Below are positions 1 to 10,636 of a stretch of 64,000 nucleotides of DNA, one piece after another. Under the pieces are notes generated by a model. That model did not search any database and was not told the origin of the DNA. It worked only from the letters and a program-made list of their open reading frames with translations. The position numbers and the translations under genes were made by a program. The number at the start of each line of letters is the position of its first letter. Position 1 is the stretch's first letter. Source of the DNA: Carettochelys insculpta (lineage: Eukaryota > Chordata > Testudines > Carettochelyidae); the NCBI RefSeq assembly GCF_033958435.1, contig NC_134137.1:224481501-224545500 (forward strand), written 5' to 3'.

Positions 1-509
1 ACTTGCAGTATGTAGGGAGAGGTAGCAGTGGTCCTCTGCTCAGATTGGGGACATCAACATACCGCTGCCAGCAGAAAACCAAAGCTTTCTCCTGAAGGAG
101 TGAAAAGCTGCTTAGAGCACCGTGCAAATTCATGGAGAGAAGCAATAAAGGTGAGTTTTATACCTTCCCATTATTGCTTGTACGTCTTTGCAATAATGTT
201 TATTGACATGTTTGAATGAAGCACAAGCTGCAGTTCAGTTCAACTGCCTGTGAAAATGGGACATTTGTCAGGAAACAAACCTCACTGTATCTGGTGGTGT
301 CTCTCTCAGCGGGTATTAGAAGGGATGCTTCAGAGAGAAAGGAAGGGAGGGCTAGGAAATGGAAAATCCCTGAAGATGGCTGCTATGTCACAGCCACAGA
401 TCCTCAAGATGTAGGTGAGGGAGCGAAGGCTTAGGACAGTGAGCGACTTCTCATTGTTCTCCACTGATGCTCATGCGTACAGTGGATGTACAGATGTGCA
501 CACACACAC
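1..509. other. Unassigned sequence
   Basis: No conserved coding frame, known repeat end or RNA gene is recognised. Short open frames on both strands have no recognisable domain. A short CA run at about 499-509 precedes the palindromic retroposon. Confidence 0.5.
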
Positions 510-737
510 TTATTTATAAGTGGCAGAGCGGTAGTCAGGTTAGTCTGTATCTGCAAAAACAATGAGAAGTCCTGTGGCACCTTATAAACTAACAGATTTA
601 TTGGAGCATAAGCTTTCGTGGGCACTTCAACATGCATCTGATGAAGCGGGTCTTTGCCCACGAAAGCTTATGCTCCAATAAATCTGTTAGTCTATAAGGT
701 GCCATAGGACTTCTTGTTGTTTTTGCATTTATTTACA
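510..737. mobile_element. Palindromic retroposon-like repeat, copy 1
   Basis: The element at about 519-728 is an inverted repeat. The left arm (about 550-635) reads as the reverse complement of the right arm (about 638-725), with both arms carrying AAGCTTTCGTGGGC or its complement and CTTATAAACTAACAG-type sequence. It is bracketed by TTATTTATA (510-518) and TTATTTACA (729-737), an 8/9 match that fits a target-site duplication. The family recurs at 33247-33495, 22047-22162 and 40308-40346. It is a dispersed reptilian repeat whose formal class I cannot assign; it encodes no protein. Confidence 0.75.
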
Positions 738-2044
738 GTGTACCCAAGAGGTGGAATAAAATTAACCCTTCCTGGCTTGAGGGATTCAAATTGGGAATGA
801 CACGAGTGGCTCCTTAATGAAGACACAGTTTGAGAACTGCAGTATGCTTCCCCTAGAACACTGGAATGTTCCCACCATCCCTCCTTTCATACACACCACA
901 ATCTCACACTGTCAGGGCTTGATCCTGCCAGGTGAGAAGTATCCTCCACGCCCATTGACTTCAAAGGTCATACTTGGCACCTTGCAGGATCGGGCCCCCA
1001 TTCCCATTTCCTGTTCAGATTGAGAGAGGGGTGGAATACAGGCTGCTAGTCAGTACCTAGAATCAAATGGCCTTTTCCTTGGGGTATTAACAGAACAGAA
1101 CAGAATGTCAAAGATGCAAAACTTCCAGGGTGATTGAATGTGGGATGTTGACATCACCCATTAGCAAGACAGCAGCTTTATCTTTGTGTTCCAGCTCTGG
1201 GGTCTAAACAAATAAAAATCTGGGCACATCTGCCTCTAGGGTTGCAGACCAAGTCTACCTCGGCTCAGAGTCTCACTTGTCCTTTTCTGTGGAAGAAGGA
1301 ACAAATCTCTACAGATGACACTGAGATGCTTTTCTTTCACTGCGTGGGATAATTTGATACATTAGCCTTCATAAAGTATATAGACTAAGGCTCCCACGCA
1401 GCTCTACCAATTTCCCTCTCTCCTCATCTGCTGTGCCTCCTACTATTTCACTCATGAGGCCTCTTCACACTCATTTCACTTATCATGCAAGCTGGGCTCA
1501 GCCCAATGTGTCCCTCCTTCCCCTGCACTGTCAGTTTTAATCAAGCTTCATAAACCGTTGGAGGAATGATGCTCTCGGCACCAGTTGCCACACTGACCCA
1601 GGGAAGTGGATTCTTGCTAACATCACACCGCTGCTGTGTTTTTGTGTGTGCTGATCAGAAATTACTTGGTTTAGAGAAAATAATTTGGTGAGAAATGATT
1701 TTCTGTTTGGAGCTAACTGACCTCAGCAAAAGCTTCCCGGCATTAATCTACCTGTCAGCTGGTTCAGATCTCCCACGCAGGACGAGCAGCACAGCTATGC
1801 CACCAGAATTGCTCATAAATTGTGGCAATGGATGGCTCCCTACACCAGATGATGTGCCAAGCAATTTGCATCTCATCTCATCAGCTCCATTCCTGAAAAG
1901 GAGAGCTGGGCAAAACGAGACTAGCTCGAAGGGGTGGGTGAGGTTTCAGCTCTCACTTGTTCACCACAGCTCTAAAGTGAGGGCACCACAGACTCAAACC
2001 ACCAAGGCCAGATTTCCCACTGGCGTAGCACAGATAAGGTAAGT
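738..2044. other. Unassigned sequence with one short hairpin repeat
   Basis: Apart from the hairpin at 915-998, no repeat family, splice-bounded frame or RNA gene is recognised. The 115-residue frame at 1695-2042 is low complexity in character, has no domain and runs into the CR1 tail, so it is not called a gene. Confidence 0.45.
915..998. repeat. Short hairpin repeat (GATCCTGC type)
   Basis: The left end GGGCTTGATCCTGC pairs with the right end GCAGGATCGGGCCC, and the centre contains CCCATTGACTTCAA. Similar hairpins, each with a CACTGAAGTCAATGG-like or related centre, lie at 20818-20892 and 32881-32952. I take it for a tiny non-autonomous foldback element common in reptile genomes; the superfamily is not known to me. 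Confidence 0.6.
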
Positions 2045-2132
2045 CACAGAATCATAGAACCCTAGGGCTGGAAGAGATCTCAGGAGGTCACCTAGTCCAA
2101 CCCCCTGGCCCAAAGCAGGAACACCTAGGCAT
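2045..2132 (-). mobile_element. CR1 LINE 3' end fragment
   Basis: Read on the minus strand, the sequence is the typical CR1 3' end, ending in the short ATTCTATGA-like terminal repeat (plus strand ACAGAATCATAGAA at 2046-2059) after the conserved GACCTCCTGAGATCTCTTCC-type block. The copy is severely 5' truncated, as is usual for CR1, and carries no coding sequence. Confidence 0.85.
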
Positions 2133-4732
2133 GTTAAAGAGCTCCTGGGCTATAGAGAAGAGCCCCTGGGCTAGATTCCCTGCTGCACCGAGTCCATTTG
2201 TGTGGCATAAGGTGTTAGGGACCACCCCAGAGCCTATGTGGACCCCTGCTTCTCTGGCACAGGCTTAGAGCACGCTGTGGGGCTGTCCTGAAAAGCCTGT
2301 CCACCAGAGCAGATTACGTCATATGTTTGCATGTTCCGGCCATGCTCCTTTCTAACCTGACATGCTCCCAAAACACCCCATTCTCAGTGGACTGCAGACA
2401 CAGAACCCAGCTTTGCCATCTCATCCCCTGCTGCTGACACCTTGTAAATGGAAAGTAGGGCAGACAAGCACAGATTCTCTTCTCTGGTGATGCCAGATTA
2501 AAGCATTGGGGACAAGGTGGGGTGGACAAAGTGCCCACTTGGAAGTGCTGGCATTGGATAAAATTGCAACCATGTACCCAAGCCTGCCCAGTTGTAGAAT
2601 GCTGGGTGTTTCAGACAAACAGGCCCAAAAAAGAACCTCCTTAGCAGGACGCTTCTTCAGGCCAGGGAGTGGCAAGTAGACACCAGGGGGACAGGCACAT
2701 CGGAGCGGAGCCTGAACCAGAACTCCATATCCAGATACACCTGAAATGTTGTAAGGAATAATTCAAGACCTGGACTCAACTGCATGTTCCTATTTCCTCA
2801 CTATGTTTGTTTATGAAAACAGCAGGACCAGAACCTGGAACCTCTAATCCACAAGCTGTGCTACCTATTGGAGCTGGTGGAAGGCTATTCAATTATGCAT
2901 GAGCCAGGTGTGAATTTTATGACTCTGGCCTCTCTCAAAATCAAACCCACCAGAACCAAAATCATTGATCCCATCACCAGATCCCTTTATGAACTTTACC
3001 ACTCTGCGACGCGACCCCTCTCCACAGATTCTAATCTTACCCACGGAAGGGGGTTGGGATGCAAATCTAAACTTACCCAGTGTTCAGAGTTCACGGCGTC
3101 AATGGTTCCACTGAGGCTCAAGAGGTGAACACAGACACTGAGCTAGCCCAGAAAAGGGGACTGGTGCGTGTGGCTCCCCTCCTTAACCGTAACGAACTGA
3201 AGTGATCTAAAGGTTCTTCCCGAAGTATTAGTAAGGGCACCTGCAGGAGAATGCCCCTTTCCAGAGCAGGGGTCTACCCCTCCCCTCCCTCTGTCCAGCT
3301 CTCCTCTGGGGAGAGAGAGAACATCTCCATTTCCCCCCATAGGACTCTGACACTCTTGTTGCACATAAGACTCAAATAGCAGGTGGCTGTCAGAGAACAA
3401 CAACAACAACCAATTTACTGAGCCACCCTCAGCCGGGGAGGTAACAAGACAATAGTACATGACTGTACCCTGGCTGAAGGGAAGTGCTGCACATGTGGGA
3501 TGATTCTACCCTCCCTCCCGCCTTTGTCTTCCCATGAGTACTTCGTTTACCCTCGAGTACCTACGCAGGACACTCCTTTCCCTCACAGAGCTGATGTGTG
3601 GCACTCCTCTCCCACTCCTTATGGTTGGTAGGTTGATGCAGCAATTACAGGCATCCCTGCAGCACCGGTGAGCAAACCCATGTAAGTCTAATCCAGCTAA
3701 AGGTCCTAAAAACAGCGGTTTAGACACAGCAGCACAGACCCCACCATGGGCTAGCAATGCAAGTGCATGCAACAGTTCCAGGCACGCTTGTTTAACCCAC
3801 TCTGAAGCAGCCTGTGCTGCTGGACCCTCCTGGCTCTTTGGAACAGTGCTAACTAGATTAAAGCTAGCGTGGAAGTCCCCATCCCAGCTGCAGTCTCTCA
3901 GCCTGCTTGCAGCGCAGACACACCCTGGGTATCGGGAAGGCTGAGGGTTACGGTGACTGAGTGAGAAGAGGTGTGTAGGTCGTTGCAGGTGAACGGCACT
4001 CTCTCATCATTAGCCTGGCCAGAGTCAGGGCAGATGGACCCACTCCAAGCAGAGCACGGCAGAGGTGCTTATGGGAAGAAATCAAGGTGCAGATGTCCCC
4101 AGGCTTTGGAACTTGCCATGTCTACAGTGGAAGCTGATCAGGGGTGCACACGGCCAGCTGGCCCAAGCTGAGACCTTTCTCCAGGTGCAAGTGCTTTGCC
4201 GGGGGGCTCAGTCAGCACCTGTGCCCAGCAAGAGGCAGACAGAGCCATCTCCATGCCACCCTCCTTTGAACCGGCAGGTTTACAAATCTCTAATTCCCAG
4301 AAACAAGTACCGTTCACTTTGCCAAGGAGCCAATGGCGCGTGCTGTCATTCACGCCACCGGAAGGCCGCTCCTGCCAGCCTTCACGGCTCTCATGCCAGC
4401 TGCTCGGGGCTGGTAACAGATGGCTGGATGGCACACCTGACAGAGAGCAGACCTTCCAAGGACGAAGGGGGAGGGAAGGCTCGCGTGCAGCATGGTGAGC
4501 TCATTCCCAGCCGAGGGCTGTCAGAGAAAACATACCCAGCATCCGGCTCACCCGATGGGATTCATCACTCCAGGGTAAGTCTGGAAAGATGGCATGTATC
4601 CATCGTAAATCTGTACGCCGCTCACAGCTCGTACTAAATGTCCTTCGTTATTTGTGCTCACTAATTATTTTCCAGGCTCAGCCGTTCCCAGAAAGATACA
4701 TGGGAGGGGATGAGGCAGGAGGTTGGGCTGCA
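2133..4732. other. Unassigned, GC-moderate sequence
   Basis: No gene or repeat is recognised with confidence. A weak MIR-like stretch may sit around 2820-2890. The overlapping 190- and 100-residue frames at 4065-4637 and 4196-4498 show no domain, no conserved motif and no convincing exon boundaries, and occur in different frames of the same GC-rich stretch. Confidence 0.45.
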
Positions 4733-4738
4733 GGAGTA

Positions 4739-4771
4739 CTCTCACAGCTAGTCCAGACCCACCTTCTCCCA
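4739..4771 (+). repeat. Direct repeat flanking a hAT-like element (left copy)
   Basis: CTCACAGCTAGTCCAGACCC and the bases after it recur, with a few changes, just beyond the right end of the neighbouring hAT-like element at 5469-5500 (CTCACAGCTATTCCAGTCCA and onward). About 30 bases align, much longer than an 8-bp hAT target duplication, so a local duplication is more likely than a simple insertion footprint. Confidence 0.55.
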
Positions 4772-4796
4772 GCGGGGAGCACTGTAGGGAATGAGG

Positions 4797-5471
4797 TAGA
4801 ACCACTAACTAAACCGAATTCACAGCTGTGAGAAGTGCTTCATGAACTGTGAAATCTGGTCTCCCACCATGAAATCTGGTCTTTTGTCTTTTTACTCTCT
4901 ACGACACAGATTTTTCAGGTGAGACCAGCATGTTCCAGCTTGGGAGGACAGTCTCAAAAGGGAGTTGCCGGAGAGGATCACACAGTTGTTTTATGGGGGC
5001 CCCTGCTACCCTGCCTTGCCACCCCCTGCATTGTTGTCTTCAGAGCTGAGTGGCTAGACACTGGAGACTGCTGAGGGCCCAGCTCTGAAGGCAACAGTAC
5101 GTAAGTAAGGGTGGATGTATCATACCAGGCCACCCTTGCTTCTGCTCTGCTGCTGCTGGTGGCTTTGCCTTCCGAGCTGAGCTCCTGGCCAACTGCTGTC
5201 GAGCTGCAGCTGCCCAGCTCTGAAGGCAGCACCTCCACCAGCAGCAGTGTGGAAGAAAGGGCATCAGTACTGCACAGCCCTCTACGATAACCATAAGCCA
5301 CCCCCCCGGCCCCCACCCCCACACACAACCCCTTTTGGAGTCAAGACCGCTACAAACACCACACTGGGAAATTTCAGGTTTAAATAGCCGAAATCATGAA
5401 ATGGATGATCTTTAAAATCCTAGGCTTATGAAATTGACCAAACTGGACCATGAATTTTGTAGGGCCCTACT
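4797..5471. mobile_element. Non-autonomous hAT-like DNA element
   Basis: The right end TGAATTTTGTAGGGCCCTAC (5451-5470) and a decayed left end with GAATTCACAGC (about 4816) match the terminal pattern of a turtle repeat with AGGGCCCTACCAAATTCA-like ends. Inside are GTGAAATCTGGTCTCCCACC-type blocks and an inner inverted repeat built on CAGCTCTGAAGGCAGC and its complement (about 5130-5240). There is no transposase. Assignment to hAT rests on recall of the family, and an 8-bp target duplication could not be confirmed. Confidence 0.6.
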
Positions 5472-5843
5472 CACAGCTATTCCAGTCCACACCTTATCCC
5501 TAGGGCAGTGGTCCCCAGATGTCTGAAGGCTGTGCTCTGCCTTACGTCCATCTACACCCCACCCATGCCCACAGCCTGGGGGTGGGGAGAGAACATGGGT
5601 AGGCTAGTGCGCAAAAACTGGGGCCACAATTGAAGATGGAGCTAGGGCAGCACCATGGCTGGGCAGAACTGCAGCTTGGGCCACTCTTGGGATGGTGCCA
5701 GGCACAGAGAAGAGGCCAAGCATGGGGCCAGGGAAGGGGCTTTTGGCAGTGTGTGGCTGCGTGGTGCTCCCTCTCTGCACCCTAAGAGTCCAGGCTCCTG
5801 GTGTGTCCCCCGGCCATTCCCTCATGTCCCCAAAAGGAATGTG
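5472..5843. other. Unassigned sequence
   Basis: It begins with the right copy of a 30-base direct repeat (5469-5500). The rest is GC-rich, with overlapping short frames in several phases and no recognisable domain or repeat end. Confidence 0.45.
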
Positions 5844-6049
5844 GGAGGGAAAGCTCAGTGGTTTGAGCATTGGCCTGCTAACCCCAAGGGTGTGAGTTCA
5901 GCCCTTGAGGGGGTCATTTAGGGATGTGGGGCAAATAGATTTTTCAAAAAAAAGAAAAAGATGGTGCTTGGTCCTGTCAAGAGGGCAGGGGACTGGACTC
6001 AATGACCTCCCGAGGTCCCTTCCAGTTCTATGAGATGTGTATCTCCATC

Positions 6050-6050
<1 letters not shown>
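5844..6050 (+). mobile_element. tRNA-derived turtle SINE (Cry-I / tortoise Pol III type)
   Basis: The 5' part resembles a tRNA gene. AAGCTCAGTGGTTTGAGCAT (5851-5870) contains the A-box-like segment and GTGTGAGTTCAGCCC (5890-5904) the B-box-like segment of an internal Pol III promoter. The tRNA-unrelated body follows, then a CR1-like 3' tail (GAGGGCAGGGGACTGGACTC at 5981-6000, then GAGGTCCCTTCCAGTTCT), as in tortoise SINEs mobilised by CR1. It runs into an ATT repeat. It is not a functional tRNA, because the anticodon arm is not maintained. This is the best lineage marker in the window. Confidence 0.88.

Positions 6051-6080
<30 letters not shown>
6049..6080 (+). repeat. (ATT)n microsatellite
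   Basis: About ten ATT units follow directly on the 3' end of the SINE and probably grew from its short tandem tail. On the complementary strand it produces a run of asparagine codons in an otherwise meaningless frame. Confidence 0.97.
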
Positions 6081-8611
6081 GTAAGCACAGCCCACAATTT
6101 AGGAGCCTCTGCCCTCGGGTGAACAGATAAGCTGATGTTAGGGGCTTTGTCCTACATAAGCAACAGTACCCCTCCTCCCCAAAATAGTGTCCCGATTTTT
6201 CACACTTGCTATATGGTCAGAAGAGGGCCTGCTGTTGGGAGCTCACAGCTTCTGAAATCTCAGGCAGAGGTGCTGTAGGGAGCAAAGCAGGAATGCCAAT
6301 GACAGGAGAGCTCATTCTACTCCAGCATCAGTCTCTCCCAACAGGAGCTGATATAGGAGCTATAGCCGGGGAAGTGATCCCAGTTCCCATTACGCCTGTG
6401 CCAGCCTTTCCCAGATGAAGCGACTGTGGGGAGTACACCCAGCAGAACATTATGGCACAAAAGAGATATGAAGCAGTGATTCTGTCACATACAATACCTC
6501 CTGAAGAACTGATATTTGAGCACACATGCATTTAAATATTTGAAAAGGCTCTTTCACAATGAACATCAGAATGAGATACAATCCAAGGGAGAGAAAAATA
6601 CCCCTGCTCCTCCCTATCTCCCTTTTCTCATTACACAGATAAATCCCCAGTGCATCTCTCAGCAGTGCAGGGAGAGCAATACATATGTATATACATATGT
6701 ATATAACAGTAATACCAACGGTTTTAAGCAAAGCTGCTTCAGAATACAGCTGGCCTGGGAGAACAGGAACTCTGGGAAGCAGCTCAAACTTTTTTTTCTT
6801 CATCTCACTTGTAACATTAGGTGGGAAGAACTTCTGAGTAGCACACATGTTTGTGTGGTTTAACTTGGCAGGAATATGACGGTTGTAAGATGTGCTAGAC
6901 TGGCAGCCCAGGCCACTCCACACACTCAAAAATCATGAGTCAGACCCCTGTGTCTTCTTGTTTTTCTAGGTTGCCCTTGCGTTATGTTTTCAAGCTGTCC
7001 TCTGCAACCAGGAGGGCTAGTAATTTCCTTTTGTGTGTAATGAAAGCTGAGATTGTCCAGCTATTTCTTATTACCAGAAGCTGGGGCCTTCTGAAAAACA
7101 CCAGCTTTCAGGAGACTTGTGATAAAAGGGTGAGAGTTGGCACCACTATTATTGATAGCATAGGAAAGGTGCTGAGAGAAGGCAGAACAAGTTTCTGTCA
7201 CACCGGCCCGGCAGCATTCCTGGATCCTGAGAGAAAGGGGCTAACTTTAATGGCGTTCAGCTTCTGTTTGGTTCCTGTCTCTCTTCTGGGGATGTGGGCC
7301 CCTATTGAGACTGAGGGGTAGGAGTATAGTCAGCGCTGATTGTTATGTTAGTAGAATGGGACCTGCCAAATGGAAAGGTTCTGGTTTGAATTCTATACCT
7401 CAAAATCTAAAGTAGGGACAAGCCACATATGAAAAAGAGTGAGCAGGATGGGTAGTGTCTGACACAGATGCACCTGGGCCAGCACAAACAGCAGGCAGGT
7501 GCAAAAGCAACAGGTCTGTGAATTGCACATGCAGCTTGTCAATGGAAAACCATGTTATTATTATAGCCTCACACTTCCTCCCCTCTGCACCTCTTGCTCC
7601 TGTTTGTTTGTTTCAACTGCTTGTAAGACTATGAAATCTTTGGGGCAGCATGTGCTTTGTGTTCCAGGTTTACACAGCCCCTCGCACATGGAACCCTGAC
7701 CAACTACAGCTTCTAGGAGCTACCATCAGGAGCTGCAATAAATACCTGTAACAGAGGTGTTGTTCCCTGGTAGGCAGGGTGCATGAGGCAAAGAGATTCA
7801 AAAACTCTTTCTATCATCTGGCAGCTCAGGTCAAACTTTGGAATGACGCAGAGCAAAGAGCAGGGTTGAAATTCTGGCTCTGCAGGAGTCTGTGAGAGTT
7901 TTGCCATTTATTTCAGGAGGAGCCACACAGAGGGGAACACTGGTGAACAGAGCTAACTCCCAGGGTAGCCAGCTGGAGGCACTGCAGTGGTGACTTGCAC
8001 ACTGCACTGCCACCCAAAAGGTTTTGAGCACCATCCCGGAAAGGGCCATGACTACTTTGCTTCCTCACATTCATATGTCACTAGGCTCTTATGCTTGATT
8101 CTCATATTAATTTCTTGGATCTGCAATATAAGACTGAAGATGTCAAGAGCATGGAATTCTTCACTTCCAGCCCTGGGCACAACCAAGAGGCAAAAGGGTT
8201 AGCAAGCATGGCTCTGTCCTTGTCAGTCTTTCCGCTTGTGTGTAGCTGTGTGCGTTTAAGTGCCAGGAGGGTTCAGCTCTGGGCATGAGCTGGCTTGAAT
8301 GCATCTCTGCGTTTCCAGTCATTTGATATGGCTGTGTGTACACTTGTAGATGTTGGCCTGTGTGTCTCTACTGTATAGAGGAACATAGATATGAGCAGAT
8401 GTGCTTTCTCTTGGGGTTCCTGTGTGAGAGTATGTCAGCACAACAATAGTCTGAACATCTACAGCGCCTTTAATATGAAGGCCCCCGTGTGTTTCAAACA
8501 ATATTAATTAAAGAAGGCTCACAACTTCCCAGTTAGGTAAGCATTACAGTATCACTGATCCTCAGGCATGAAAAAAAACCATAAGCTGGGTCCCCCAAAA
8601 TCACACAAACT
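6081..8611. other. Unassigned sequence
   Basis: No gene or repeat end is recognised. A short ATACATATGTAT tandem/palindromic patch lies at about 6680-6708. The 159-residue minus frame (6450-6929) and 128-residue plus frame (6935-7321) have no domain or compositional sign of coding. From about 8470 a weak MIR- or L2-like stretch may begin on the minus strand. Confidence 0.4.
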
Positions 8612-8860
8612 GGCAAAATCAACGTGAAGAATTCGAAACAATAACACACACTTCAGGAGCATTGTCTCTGCTTTCTGGTTTGGAGACTTTAGGAGGCAGA
8701 CAGGTCACATTTTCCAGTTTGGGTCTGCCACAAGGAAGTCTAGATGCTTCTTTTTTTGTAATGTAGCCCAATAATCCCCTCTCTCCGGGAGCTGAGGCTT
8801 CCAGTAGAACACAAAGTATCATGAGATTCACAATGAAATCATGAGAGTGGCCTCATCCCT
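8612..8860. mobile_element. Possible MITE inserted in an old MIR-like fragment
   Basis: The ends look like a decayed inverted repeat: GGCAAAATCAACGTGAAGAA on the left, and on the right ATCATGAGATTCACAATGAA followed by ATCATGAGAGTGGCC. The right-hand sequence resembles a turtle repeat of the type 'ATCATGAGAGTTGGCA'. The flanks (8560-8611 and 8861-8945) read like parts of one minus-strand MIR-like segment (GCACACGGAGAAGCTAAGAC). Both assignments are tentative. Confidence 0.35.
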
Positions 8861-10636
8861 AGTTTGCACACGGAGAAGCTAAGACACCGAAGTGTGAAAT
8901 GATGGGCTCAAGGCCATGCAACGAACCCATGGCACTGCAAGGAAAACAACCCTGTCTGCCAACTCTCCAACCATTACGTCACACTGTATGCTTCGCAGTG
9001 CTCTGAGGAGCTGGCTTACTTCTTCTGTGTACAGCATGCACGCTGGATGTTGTGCCTCTGTCTGTGTGTGCACGTGTGTGTGTTTGCTAAGTGCAGAGGG
9101 GGCGTGAGCTCTTATTTACACATATACGATAGAGTTTTTGACATGAAAGTCCAGTCAGAGAAGGGACCTAGCAGTGTCGGGTCACCACTGCTGACCAGAA
9201 ACCAAAAAGGAGGGTGGGAAGAGCAAATGTTGCAGGAGCAGGAGGAGCACCCAGAAACTGCCTGACTCAGGCAGAGAGAGGTGTCAGCTGCCAATACCCA
9301 TCACTCCCAGGCACCCCTTCACTACTATAACCTTGCTTGGGTGTTGGGGGGAAGGCAGAGATAACACTGAACAACATGGGGGAGAAGGAAGGACCAAAGG
9401 GCCTCCAAGTAAGAGGCAGAGCAGCAGCTGGGGTAGGTTCTGGCACTTAGTGTCCATTCGTCACCAACTGGAATGTTGGTCACCTCACACACATATCCGC
9501 GTGCGTGCACCTGTGGTGTGCTCATTGGCCGTGTACTTCCATAGGGGAGTCTAGCTGTGTGGTGCAGCATCTACCTATTTATGGGCATGCTTTGGAAGTT
9601 GTGTGCGCGAGTGAGTGTGATCCACCCGTGTCTTATTTCTGTGGCCATGTGTCTGTGCCCTGGATCAATAATTGGCACCTGTGACCTGAGTCTCTCTCTT
9701 CTCATTTGAGTTTTGTAAAAAATGACAAATGTGCGCGTTTTTATGGCGCCAGTCTTCTGGGTACTGCTGTGTTGGCATGGATTTATACAAAAGACCATAG
9801 AGCCATAATGGGACTTTAAATGAGTGTGTGTCTCCACTCTAGGAATGCGCCTGAGAGACACAGCTGAAACCAGCTCCGTCACTTTGAGTACATGATCTGC
9901 ATAAATCACTGTCCACTGTATTCACTCTCACTGATGGACTAATTCCTTTGCTGAAGACTCTACCTCTGAAGACTGACAACAATCCCCAGAGTTGGGGTAA
10001 GTATCACTCAGGACACTGTGGGAGACACTGAACAGAATGTTTCAGGAGAACCTGGTGCAAGGGGCTCACAGTCACACTAGTCCCATATGTTCCTAGCAGG
10101 AGGCTTTGCTAGGAAGAATGCACAGACCCTGGCAGTGGAATTCAATATATGTAGTTTGTCTCACTGCCTTTTTTCAGCTTCCAGCCCCCTCAGATTCCCT
10201 AAGAACTAACCAAGAGCAGCACACAGCAAGAGCACTGCTGAGTAAGACAGGGGAGGGCAGTAGAATCTTGTAATGCCCTCCCAGCCCCAGCTCACTCCTT
10301 GGGTGTATATCATCTGCATCTGAAAAATGAAGGCAATGGTATTGTTACTTAATCACATCGCCCGGCAGCGGTGTCAAACACAGAGAACTCACTTGTCATG
10401 CCAACATTTCAGAGCGTGTGCTCACTGCGCCAACGCATGGCGGGTAAGGGGCTCACAGAAGGAAGTGGAGCTAGCACAGCAGCCAGATAGCAGCTGAGAT
10501 TTAGCTGTCACTTTGAAAAAAACTCCATTTCATTTTGTGATTTACTAACAGAAAAGGTTAAAGGATTGGGGCCCAGCCCAACCTGGAGATCTATATGCAG
10601 GGACTGATGCTATCCTGGATAGACTCACCAACCATA
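8861..10636. other. Unassigned sequence
   Basis: Beyond the possible MIR remnant up to about 8945, no gene or repeat is recognised. Short GT-rich patches occur at about 9059-9085. All open frames are below 115 codons and lack known motifs. Confidence 0.4.

Noticed and set aside
4065..4637. 190-codon plus-strand frame as a possible gene
   Set aside because: Several frames are open over the same GC-rich DNA, and no domain, signal peptide or convincing splice context is visible.
5851..5904. A possible functional tRNA gene
   Set aside because: A- and B-box-like segments are present but the cloverleaf is not maintained and a SINE body and CR1-like tail follow.
5898..6095. Minus frame with a run of ten asparagines
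   Set aside because: It is the translation of the ATT microsatellite behind the SINE.
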